From: Clostridia bacterium
Lineage (GTDB): Bacteria; Bacillota; Clostridia; Oscillospirales; Acutalibacteraceae
Direction: 5' to 3'
Length of the DNA stretch: 5,756 bases
NCBI GenBank assembly: GCA_024689165.1
Contig: JAILDS010000089.1
Coordinates: 1-5,756 of the forward strand
Shown: positions 1-5,627 of the stretch, piece by piece
Layout: each line of letters starts with the position of its first letter
Numbering within the stretch: the first letter of the stretch is position 1
Notes under the pieces: generated by a model
What the model was told of the DNA's origin: nothing
The model's database searches: none
The model's input: the letters and a program-made list of their open reading frames with translations, nothing else
Program-made: the position numbers and the translations under genes

Positions 1-141
1 TCTTATATCATACAGACGCGGAGCGGCTGTATATCATGCGGCGAAAGCCGTATATCATATCGCGCAGCGATATATCATTGATTATCGACAGGAGCTTCTG
101 ATACCGAAAAATGAATAACCGTCTGATACTTGCGAAGTCCG
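1..141 (+). repeat. Left copy of a 141-bp perfect terminal inverted repeat
   Basis: Base by base, this stretch is the exact reverse complement of the last 141 bases of the window. The first difference is at position 142 (A here, G in the other copy). Similarity continues weakly to about position 150 (8 of 10 bases), after which the copies are unrelated, so the inner edge of the element lies near 150. The outer half is an array of hairpins joined by TATATCAT. The inner half contains two TCTGATAC direct repeats (97-104 and 122-129), a near-palindrome CAGGAGCTTCTG (89-100) and a -35-like TTGCGA (130-135). No transposase is associated. The repeat could be a MITE-like or REP-like dispersed element; its family is not identified. 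Confidence 0.95.
4..78 (+). repeat. Octamer-linked hairpin array, left copy
   Basis: The octamer TATATCAT occurs four times (4-11, 30-37, 51-58, 71-78) at intervals of 26, 21 and 20 bases. Each gap forms a hairpin of different sequence. Gap 1 (12-30) has a 7-bp stem with one A-G mismatch and a GGA loop. Gap 2 (39-50) is CGGC-GAAA-GCCG, a GNRA-type loop when read on this strand. Gap 3 (57-73) is ATATCGC-GCA-GCGATAT. The linker is constant while the stems vary yet stay paired, which suggests that structure is maintained in RNA or single-stranded DNA. The identity and function of the array are unknown. Confidence 0.85.
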
Positions 142-280
142 AGCGGCTGCGACAAATATAGTGAACGGTTATGATACCACGAGGAGTTTTAAGCTTTTTG
201 TTTCTTCAGGGCCGGAGCCTCGCGCTCCGGCTCTGTCATTCGGGCGGCACTTTTCCCCGGCCCGGGACGTCGTGAAACGA
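142..280. other. Gene-free upstream stretch with a strong GC hairpin
   Basis: I see no convincing gene between the left repeat and the acyltransferase promoter. The stretch contains a third TGATAC (172-177), and ACGGTTAT (165-172), which is complementary to ATAACCGT (115-122) inside the repeat. It also holds an 11-bp hairpin (208-218 with 224-234, core GCCGGAGC/GCTCCGGC, 5-base loop CTCGC). The hairpin has no U-tract on its downstream side on either strand, so it is not a standard intrinsic terminator. It lies upstream of the mapped promoter and would be transcribed only by read-through from outside. Confidence 0.6.
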
Positions 281-309
281 TTGATTTCCGGACAAAGCTG
301 AGCTATAAT
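281..309 (+). promoter_or_regulatory. Sigma-70/SigA-type promoter for the acyltransferase gene
   Basis: The -35 box TTGATT (281-286) and a perfect -10 box TATAAT (304-309) are separated by exactly 17 bases. A second TATAAT overlaps slightly downstream (311-316). The predicted start is near 316, giving a leader of about 105 bases before the ATG at 422. With no terminator before the next gene, this promoter may also drive the GH42 gene. Confidence 0.8.
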
Positions 310-346
310 TTATAATCGATATTACTCACGCTTTTCACTTACAAAC

Positions 347-414
347 GACCCGGAAGGAGCGTCGGGTTCTTCGCCCGACCGAAACACTATACCTCAGCTT
401 TACCACAGGGAGGT
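347..414 (+). promoter_or_regulatory. Structured mRNA leader with competing stems and RBS
   Basis: The segment GTCGGGT (361-367) can pair downstream with GCCCGAC (373-379) as a 7-bp hairpin including one G-U pair. Part of it can instead pair upstream with GACCCG (347-352), so the two stems exclude each other. Pairing ACCTC (391-395) with GAGGT (410-414) would cover the ribosome binding site GGGAGGT (408-414), which sits 7 bases before the ATG. A second SD-like stretch, GGAAGGAG (352-359), has no start codon behind it. The pairings are seen in the sequence; any regulatory effect is inferred, and no known riboswitch class was recognised. Confidence 0.4.
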
Positions 415-421
415 AAAACGA

Positions 422-1642
422 ATGACTGATTCCGAAAACCGTGTCTCAGCCGACGCCGCCGTTTCTCAGTCGGCGAATACCGGCGCCGCCCACGAGCTCG
501 GTGCGCCTGCCCGCAACGGGGCTGTCGACCTGTTGAGGATAGTATTCTCGATTCTAGTGATACTTTTCCATTCGGCAAACGTCCTGGCGCTCGTCGGAGT
601 GTCCCCGCGGATCGTGCCGTCGGGCTATCTGGCGGTGGAATTTTTCCTGATAGTCAGCGGTTGGCTTTTAACAGCAAAAGCCGCGAAAAACAAAAATCCG
701 AACGTGTGGAACGCCGATCTTTCAATGCTCCGCGGGAAGCTGCTCCATCTGTTCCCGTTTATATTCGTCGCGACTGTTTTCAGCAACATCTTCTCTTTCA
801 TCGGGGATTACTTCGGCTCATCGATATTCCTTGTCGATTTCGTCGGCAAGAGACTCGTTTATACCGTTTCTGAGCTGCTGGGTCTGCAGATGCTCGGCTT
901 CGACGGGTTCTGGGCAACGGGCACGGTATGGTTCATCAGCGCTTTGCTGGCGTCGAGCTTCATCATCTACCCGTTCCTCATCAAGCGACGCGAAGCGTTT
1001 ACAAAATACTTCGCTCCAATCGCCGCTCTGTTTATCTACGGGTATATCAGCCACGAATGGCAAACCCTCGCCGATCCCGGAACGTGGGAAACCTTCGTTT
1101 ACAGAGGACTCGTCCGCGCCTTTGCAGGTATCTGCGTCGGCTGCTGCGCTTATGAGCTTACCTCATGGTTGAATAAAAGCTCCGTGCGCAGGTCGACCGT
1201 TTTTCTTCTCGAATCCTGCGGGAGCGTCGCCGTGATCCTGTTCTGCATTTTCTACAGAGGCTCCGCCGAAAGCGCTACAGGCGCGTTTTTCGTGCCTCCG
1301 ATACTCTTCCTGACCGTAAGCGCCCTGTTCTCCGAAAAGAGCGTCTTGTCGCGCGCGATAAAAGGAAAAGCGTTCACGTTTCTCGGGCAATTCAGTCTGA
1401 GCACGTACCTCAACCATTTCTACGTCGACAAGTTCATCAAAGTCATGGCGGGTTATTTCACTTCCGATGCGCAAATGCTGACCGTGTATTTTCTTCTGAT
1501 CGTCGTACTGTCGGTATTGAATTACGCCCTCGGCTCACTGCTCGCTAAAAAAATGACCGTCAGGCTCATGGTGATACTCTGCTGCGTCATAGTACTTCTC
1601 GGCTGCGCTGCCCTTATCGCGGCAAAGATAATCGTCGCCTGA
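422..1642 (+). CDS. Acyltransferase 3 family integral membrane protein (OafA-like)
   Basis: The 406-residue product matches the acyltransferase-3 family, membrane enzymes that transfer acetyl or other acyl groups to surface polysaccharides, glycolipids or other envelope molecules. After a polar N-terminus of about 33 residues comes VDLLRIVFSILVILFHS, holding the family's conserved Arg (R39) and His (H50) eleven residues apart. It is followed by GYLAVEFFLIVSGW (68-81), the typical FF-x-x-SG motif. About ten hydrophobic segments follow, with the usual late LGQFSLSTYLNHF motif (321-333) and a final membrane helix near 380-402. The start has RBS GGGAGGT at 7-base spacing. The gene is less GC-rich by eye than the galactosidase downstream. 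The family assignment is firm; the acyl acceptor cannot be told. A role in capsule, teichoic acid or exopolysaccharide modification is only possible. Confidence 0.88.
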   Translation: MTDSENRVSADAAVSQSANTGAAHELGAPARNGAVDLLRIVFSILVILFHSANVLALVGVSPRIVPSGYLAVEFFLIVSGWLLTAKAAKNKNPNVWNADLSMLRGKLLHLFPFIFVATVFSNIFSFIGDYFGSSIFLVDFVGKRLVYTVSELLGLQMLGFDGFWATGTVWFISALLASSFIIYPFLIKRREAFTKYFAPIAALFIYGYISHEWQTLADPGTWETFVYRGLVRAFAGICVGCCAYELTSWLNKSSVRRSTVFLLESCGSVAVILFCIFYRGSAESATGAFFVPPILFLTVSALFSEKSVLSRAIKGKAFTFLGQFSLSTYLNHFYVDKFIKVMAGYFTSDAQMLTVYFLLIVVLSVLNYALGSLLAKKMTVRLMVILCCVIVLLGCAALIAAKIIVA

Positions 1643-1656
1643 AAGCTCCGCCCGGC

Positions 1657-1671
1657 GGACCGTTGCGGTCC
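1657..1671 (+). other. Intergenic hairpin between acyltransferase and GH42 genes
   Basis: GGACCG and CGGTCC form a perfect 6-bp stem around a TTG loop, 15 bases after the acyltransferase stop. No run of T follows (next bases are ACTGTCATAATG), so it is a poor terminator. It may stabilise the 3' end or weaken read-through. I found no convincing separate promoter for the GH42 gene in the 83-bp gap. Confidence 0.5.
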
Positions 1672-1725
1672 ACTGTCATAATGCTGAAATAACGAAAAAG
1701 CCCCCATGAAAGTCAAGGTCTGTAT

Positions 1726-3744
1726 ATGGAAAAACGCGAAAATCTATCAGAACTCCCGATAAAAAAACCTTTCCTCGGATGCGCTTACTATCCGGAGGAC
1801 TGGGACGACGGACAGCTCGTCCACGACGTGGAAATGATGCTCAGAGCGGGCGTCACCTGCGCGCGCATCGGCGAATTCGCCTGGAGAAAGATGGAGCCCG
1901 AGCCGGGGCGTTTCGAATTCGGCTGGCTCCACAGGGTCGTCGACGCGCTTGCCGAGGCCGGCATCCGGGTCGTCATGGGGACTCCGACCGCCACGCCGCC
2001 CGTGTGGCTCGGCGCGGCTCACCCGGAGGTATTTATGCGCCGCCCCGACGGCACCCGCGCGCAGCACGGCGGGCGCAGGCACTGCTGCGCCAACGTCCCG
2101 AGCTACCGCGAGGCCTGCGACGCCATAGTCCGCGCCCTGGGGCGCGAGTTCGGGAGGGACGCCAACGTTATCGGCTGGCAGCTGGACAACGAGATATATT
2201 CCGGCGGCGTCGGCTGCACTTGCGAGTACTGCGTGAAGGCCTTTCATGACAGGCTCGAAAGGGAGTACGGCAGCGTTGAGAACCTGAATGAACGCTGGGA
2301 CCTGAACCTTTTCAGCCAGGCCTACGACAGCTTTGATCAGGTCCCGGGCGACTGGAACGCCTGGCACAACCCCCACCTGAAATACGAATGGGCGGGGGCT
2401 CATTACGAATCTGATATCGCTTTCATCCACCGGCAGGCTGATATCCTCCGGCAGTACACGGACGCCCCCATAGGCACAGACATGATGCCCGTCAACGGCA
2501 TGGGCTACGAAGCAATGTGCGGCGGGCTGGACGTCGTGATGTTCAACCATTACAACACCAGAGACAACGTTTCTGCCGAGGTATTCTGGTTCGACCATCT
2601 CCGCACCCTGAAGGACCGCCCGTTCTGGAACACGGAGACCTCCGCCACCTGGAACGGCAATACTGAGATCGGTATGGTCCTGCAGCCCGAGGGCTTCTGC
2701 CGGGTCAACTCATGGCTGCCAGTCGCGCTCGGCGGCGAGTGCTGCATGTACTGGCTGTGGCGGCAGCACCGCGCCGGGCACGAGCTGATGCACGGCTCTC
2801 TTCTGTCGCCCGAGGGCAGGCCGACCCACACCTTCGCAGAGATCCGGCGCACCTCCGAAGAATTTGAGCGCGCCTCGGAGCTGATCGCACAAACGAAAGT
2901 CAGAACGCCCGTCGCGCTCCATTTCACGAGCCGCGCCTGGCAGCTCTTCGAACAGCAGAGGTTCGTAAAAGACAACAGCTATCAGGCGAACGTGATCGGA
3001 GTGCATGAGAGCCTCGTCCGCTGCGGGACAAGGCCGGACGTCATAGGCGCGCTGCATCCCCTCGACGGCTACAGGCTCCTTGTCTCGCCCTGCCTGATGA
3101 CGCTCGAGGACGGCGATCTGGCGGAAAGGATACGCTGCTTCGTCGAAAACGGCGGCGTCTGGGTCGCGGGGCCCATGACGGACGTACGCGACGGCATAGG
3201 CGCGCACTACGTCGACCGCGCCATGGGCATGATGGAATCATGGCTCGGCGTGCGGCTGGAATACAGCGTCCCCACGGACGGGACGGTCCTGAAAACGGCG
3301 TGGGCGAACGGCGACGAGCTGCGCGTCAGAGCGTGGGCGGAGCTCTGTGACCCCGGCGACGGGGACTCGCTCGCGTCGGTCGTCGGCGGACACTCGGCCC
3401 TCGTCGGGAAAACCGTGATCTCACGTCACAAGGCGGGTAAGGGCGAGGTGATCCTGTGCGGAGCCCTGCTCGACGCACCGGAGCTTGACAGGCTTCTGTG
3501 CGCGGCTCTCAGCGACGCGGGGGTCGATACCTTCCGCGCGGAAGGGACCCTTCAGGTCTCGCCCAGATACGGCGACGCCGGGGAATGCACGGTTTTATGC
3601 GAAACAGGCGGCGCGCCCGCCTCTCTGACCGTGGATTCGCCCGTAACGGATATACTGACGGAAGAAAGCTTCTCGGAAACGGTGCCCGTCGCCCCTTACG
3701 GCGTCCGCGTGCTCGCGAAAACGCCGCCCCTGCGCGGCTGCTGA
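1726..3744 (+). CDS. GH42 family beta-galactosidase, cytoplasmic
   Basis: The 672-residue enzyme hydrolyses terminal beta-galactosyl residues with retention of configuration, and its length is normal for glycoside hydrolase family 42. It opens with the family signature GCAYYPEDW (18-26). Its TIM barrel (about 15-385) carries R47, the acid/base in WQLDNE (N155-E156), the nucleophile E304 in WNTETS, and E353 and H356 in the conserved RAGHELMHG motif. C120 or C121 together with C164, C166 and C169 match the zinc-binding cysteine cluster of trimeric GH42 enzymes. A Rossmann-like trimerisation domain (about 390-600) and a small C-terminal beta domain (about 605-665) follow. There is no signal peptide, so it acts on imported sugar. 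The RBS is weak (AAGGT at 1715-1719). The natural substrate (lactose, galacto-oligosaccharide, lacto-N-biose or plant galactan fragments) cannot be decided. Confidence 0.95.
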   Translation: MEKRENLSELPIKKPFLGCAYYPEDWDDGQLVHDVEMMLRAGVTCARIGEFAWRKMEPEPGRFEFGWLHRVVDALAEAGIRVVMGTPTATPPVWLGAAHPEVFMRRPDGTRAQHGGRRHCCANVPSYREACDAIVRALGREFGRDANVIGWQLDNEIYSGGVGCTCEYCVKAFHDRLEREYGSVENLNERWDLNLFSQAYDSFDQVPGDWNAWHNPHLKYEWAGAHYESDIAFIHRQADILRQYTDAPIGTDMMPVNGMGYEAMCGGLDVVMFNHYNTRDNVSAEVFWFDHLRTLKDRPFWNTETSATWNGNTEIGMVLQPEGFCRVNSWLPVALGGECCMYWLWRQHRAGHELMHGSLLSPEGRPTHTFAEIRRTSEEFERASELIAQTKVRTPVALHFTSRAWQLFEQQRFVKDNSYQANVIGVHESLVRCGTRPDVIGALHPLDGYRLLVSPCLMTLEDGDLAERIRCFVENGGVWVAGPMTDVRDGIGAHYVDRAMGMMESWLGVRLEYSVPTDGTVLKTAWANGDELRVRAWAELCDPGDGDSLASVVGGHSALVGKTVISRHKAGKGEVILCGALLDAPELDRLLCAALSDAGVDTFRAEGTLQVSPRYGDAGECTVLCETGGAPASLTVDSPVTDILTEESFSETVPVAPYGVRVLAKTPPLRGC

Positions 3745-3964
3745 GGACGCCCGCAAAGCCCGATGACATCCAACGGACGCTCCACCCCGTCGGCGCGGTA
3801 AAGCTCCGTATCCCCCGGGGCGGCATGGCCCGGCTGCGCGCATAAAAAAACTTCTCCGGAAATACTCCGGAAAAGGCCTGAACAGGGGGAGCTGTGCTGA
3901 AAAACGCGGCGGGCTTTGACTCCGATCCGTAAAGACCGTTTATCCTATGTAAAACAGCCCCGCG
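3745..3964. other. Convergent intergenic region
   Basis: These 220 bases separate the stop codons of the GH42 gene (+) and the symporter gene (-). They hold one clear terminator, for the minus strand. I see no U-tract terminator for the plus strand. CAAAGCCCG (3754-3762) and CGGGCTTTG (3910-3918) form a 9-bp long-range inverted repeat that encloses the terminator. CCGCG-TCAG-CGCGG (3960-3973) folds across the symporter stop codon. No gene is supported here. Confidence 0.6.
3844..3875 (-). terminator. Intrinsic terminator of the symporter gene
   Basis: Read on the minus strand, a stem CTTTTCCGG/CCGGAGAAG (3867-3875 with 3851-3859, one mismatch, 7-base loop) is followed directly by seven T (3850-3844). 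It lies about 90 bases past the symporter stop. In the other direction the hairpin is not followed by T residues, so it should not stop transcription from the GH42 gene efficiently. Confidence 0.88.
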
Positions 3965-5470
3965 TCAGCGCGGCAGATCAAGACTGCCCATATAATCCGA
4001 GACCATGCTGTTCCTGCGCTCGGAAAGCTCGTAATACATCTGCGCGCGTTTTTTCCGGTCGATGGGCCAGAACAGCTTGGGGACGATGCCGAGCGCGCCG
4101 GTGATCGTCGGCATTATCGCGCAAAGGATGAACTCCCAGCGCTTCGTTTTTTCGCTCTGCGTACCGATCCTGAGCCCCTGCACGTAACCGATCTTTTTCA
4201 TCATCAGCTGGAACACGGAGTTCTTTACCACGTTCTGCAGCTTGAGCACGAGGCTTTTGGCGACGCCGGTCGTGGCCTCCATACGATAGCCGCTTTTCCA
4301 CTCGCAGTAATCCATGGCCTCGTTCCAGAGATCCGCGTTGATTACCTTGTTCACGCCGAAAAGCAGCTTCGCGAAGATCTCGCGGAAGCCGTATACCACC
4401 AGCATGGGCTTGAGCTTTCTGTAATTATCGTTGATGATCCCCGCAAGGAAGAAGGCAAGGCAGACCATATCGCCCCAGATATCCGCGCCGACCCACAGGG
4501 CTTTGGACGAAAAGCGCTTTCTCAGCGGCGCGACGAAGGCATAGGAGATGCTGCCCACAGGCCCCGAAACGAGCCCGGCCACAGCCAGCGAGGAGTTGAT
4601 CATCGTATCGGCTCCGTGAACGTCGATCCAGTAATCCCGTTCGGACATACCGAAAGCGAAATTGCCGAAAAAATCGGACAGCGCCATCAGCAGCACGGGG
4701 TAATTCCTTACGATCGCCAGAAAGCCCTGCCTGAAGTCGGGGCGCTCTATCGTCTGCGGAACGCGTTCTCTGCTGACAGTAAAGAACCAGAGCGTGAACG
4801 CGCAGGAGACCGCTGCGCAGCCCGCGCCCATACTCACGTAGATCGACCTCAGCTGCACCTTCCAGCGCCCGGTGGTGACGAAATCGTACAATATGCCGAG
4901 GATAAACGAGGGCATATCCTCCCCCATATAGCCTGTGAGGAGCTCCGCCAGAGTGATGAGCCGTACGCGCTCGTTGGGATTGGGCGTGATAGTGCTCATA
5001 TAACCGCTTCTGGCGACGTCGGTGAACGTGCCGGCCGTTTCCGTGATCACGCCGGACAGAAAGTAAAAAACGAGCTTCGGCAGATAGGTCACAGCAGTAT
5101 TCGGAAAGAAATAGGGCAAAAGCCAGTAAAGCACGCCTATCAGGCTGAGCGGTACCTGGAACAGTATCAGATACGGGCGGAATTTTCCCAGACGCGATCT
5201 GGTGTTGTCCACGAGCGCGGAAATAAAGACGTCGTTTATCACGTCCCACGCGCCGGTAAACATATTCACTATGGCGGAGATGCCGAAGTCGATCCCGACG
5301 ACGTCCCAGATGAACCTGTTTTTGTAGCCGTTGATGTTGAACGAGTTCGACCAGTCGTTGAACAGGTAAGCTGCTGTCTCTTTCGTGCCGACGTAATTGT
5401 AGCTGCGGAACACGTTTCCGTCCGTTCGTTCCCGCGGCGCCCGCGCATCCTGCCCCCGGTCCTCTTCCAT
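3965..5470 (-). CDS. GPH family (MelB-like) sugar:cation symporter, MFS
   Basis: The 501-residue membrane protein belongs to the glycoside-pentoside-hexuronide:cation symporters, which import sugars with Na+ or H+. After a polar N-terminus of about 50 residues comes the family hallmark AWDVINDVFISALVDNTRSR followed by LGKFRPYL (74-101); D76 and D80 fall where MelB has its cation-binding aspartates. A polar central loop (about 232-255) splits two six-helix halves. The late conserved motif NADLWNEAMDYCEWKSGYR (378-396) and the region around K410 are also typical. The start at 5470 is preferred because AAAAGGAG lies 9 bases upstream; an in-frame ATG at 5575 would add 35 non-hydrophobic residues and has no RBS. 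It has its own promoter and terminator. Being next to a cytoplasmic GH42 enzyme suggests a beta-galactoside substrate, but specificity is inferred. Confidence 0.93.
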   Translation of the reverse strand: MEEDRGQDARAPRERTDGNVFRSYNYVGTKETAAYLFNDWSNSFNINGYKNRFIWDVVGIDFGISAIVNMFTGAWDVINDVFISALVDNTRSRLGKFRPYLILFQVPLSLIGVLYWLLPYFFPNTAVTYLPKLVFYFLSGVITETAGTFTDVARSGYMSTITPNPNERVRLITLAELLTGYMGEDMPSFILGILYDFVTTGRWKVQLRSIYVSMGAGCAAVSCAFTLWFFTVSRERVPQTIERPDFRQGFLAIVRNYPVLLMALSDFFGNFAFGMSERDYWIDVHGADTMINSSLAVAGLVSGPVGSISYAFVAPLRKRFSSKALWVGADIWGDMVCLAFFLAGIINDNYRKLKPMLVVYGFREIFAKLLFGVNKVINADLWNEAMDYCEWKSGYRMEATTGVAKSLVLKLQNVVKNSVFQLMMKKIGYVQGLRIGTQSEKTKRWEFILCAIMPTITGALGIVPKLFWPIDRKKRAQMYYELSERRNSMVSDYMGSLDLPR

Positions 5471-5592
5471 CCACCCCGACTCCTTTTCTTTTATGATGCG
5501 CCTCCCGAATCGGGACGCGCCGACGCGCTTGATACAGACGACGGCTTTGACCCCTGATGAAGCGAAACCGCGCATTGAACAATAAATAATTA
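5471..5592 (-). other. 5' leader of the symporter mRNA
   Basis: These are about 122 transcribed but untranslated bases between the predicted transcription start and the ATG. The leader contains a short hairpin, TCCCG-ATT-CGGGA on the minus strand (5503-5515), just upstream of the RBS, and GCGC-rich sequence before it. I recognise no known riboswitch, operator or attenuator. The reading frame of the symporter is open through most of this leader (from 5575), which appears to be chance. Confidence 0.5.
5480..5487 (-). promoter_or_regulatory. Ribosome binding site deciding the symporter start
   Basis: The minus strand reads AAAAGGAG here, 9 bases before the ATG at 5470-5468. The longer in-frame start at 5575 has no such site, so this RBS fixes the likely N-terminus. 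Confidence 0.85.
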
Positions 5593-5598
5593 TGTTTT

Positions 5599-5627
5599 AT
5601 TATACTGCACCCGCCCGGACTTCGCAA
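5599..5627 (-). promoter_or_regulatory. Sigma-70/SigA-type promoter for the symporter gene
   Basis: On the minus strand, -35 TTGCGA (5627-5622) and a perfect -10 TATAAT (5604-5599) are separated by exactly 17 bases; transcription should start near 5592. The -35 box is inside the 141-bp repeat and the -10 box is in unique sequence. At the other copy the same TTGCGA (130-135) is followed at 17 bases by CAAATA, a poor -10. Confidence 0.75.

Noticed and set aside
4..78. CRISPR-like alternation of repeats and spacers
   Set aside because: The repeats are only 8 bp, the gaps 12-18 bp and self-complementary, and no cas gene is present. It is a hairpin array, not a CRISPR.
111..161. Mini-ORF MNNRLILAKSERLRQI at the left repeat edge, with a related one (19 codons with stop) at 5590-5646 minus
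   Set aside because: Neither has a ribosome binding site at a usable distance, and their C-termini differ because they run out of the repeat into unrelated DNA. Their similarity follows from the repeat itself.
208..234. Strong GC hairpin considered as an intrinsic terminator
   Set aside because: Neither strand has a T-run immediately after the stem; the T-rich stretch lies before it on the plus strand, which is the wrong side.
198..275. Short TTG-start frame of 25 codons behind a GAGGAG
   Set aside because: It has weak SD spacing (11 bases), a non-ATG start, no promoter before it and no recognisable peptide; it also reads through the GC hairpin.
1747..2598. Long minus-strand open frame (283 codons) opposite the GH42 gene
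   Set aside because: It lies entirely antisense to a gene with full catalytic motifs, resembles no family I know, and long antisense frames are expected in GC-rich coding DNA.
4616..5557. Plus-strand frame of 313 codons opposite the symporter
   Set aside because: It is antisense to a well-supported transporter, has a low-complexity charged composition and no recognisable motif.
5471..5575. Extended symporter N-terminus starting at 5575
   Set aside because: The added 35 residues have no signal peptide, membrane or family character, and the ATG lacks an RBS, while the start at 5470 has AAAAGGAG at 9 bases.
4425..5627. Minus-strand frame of 400 codons overlapping the symporter
   Set aside because: It is rich in Arg, Gly and His with no membrane or domain pattern, and is a frame-shifted reading of the symporter gene.
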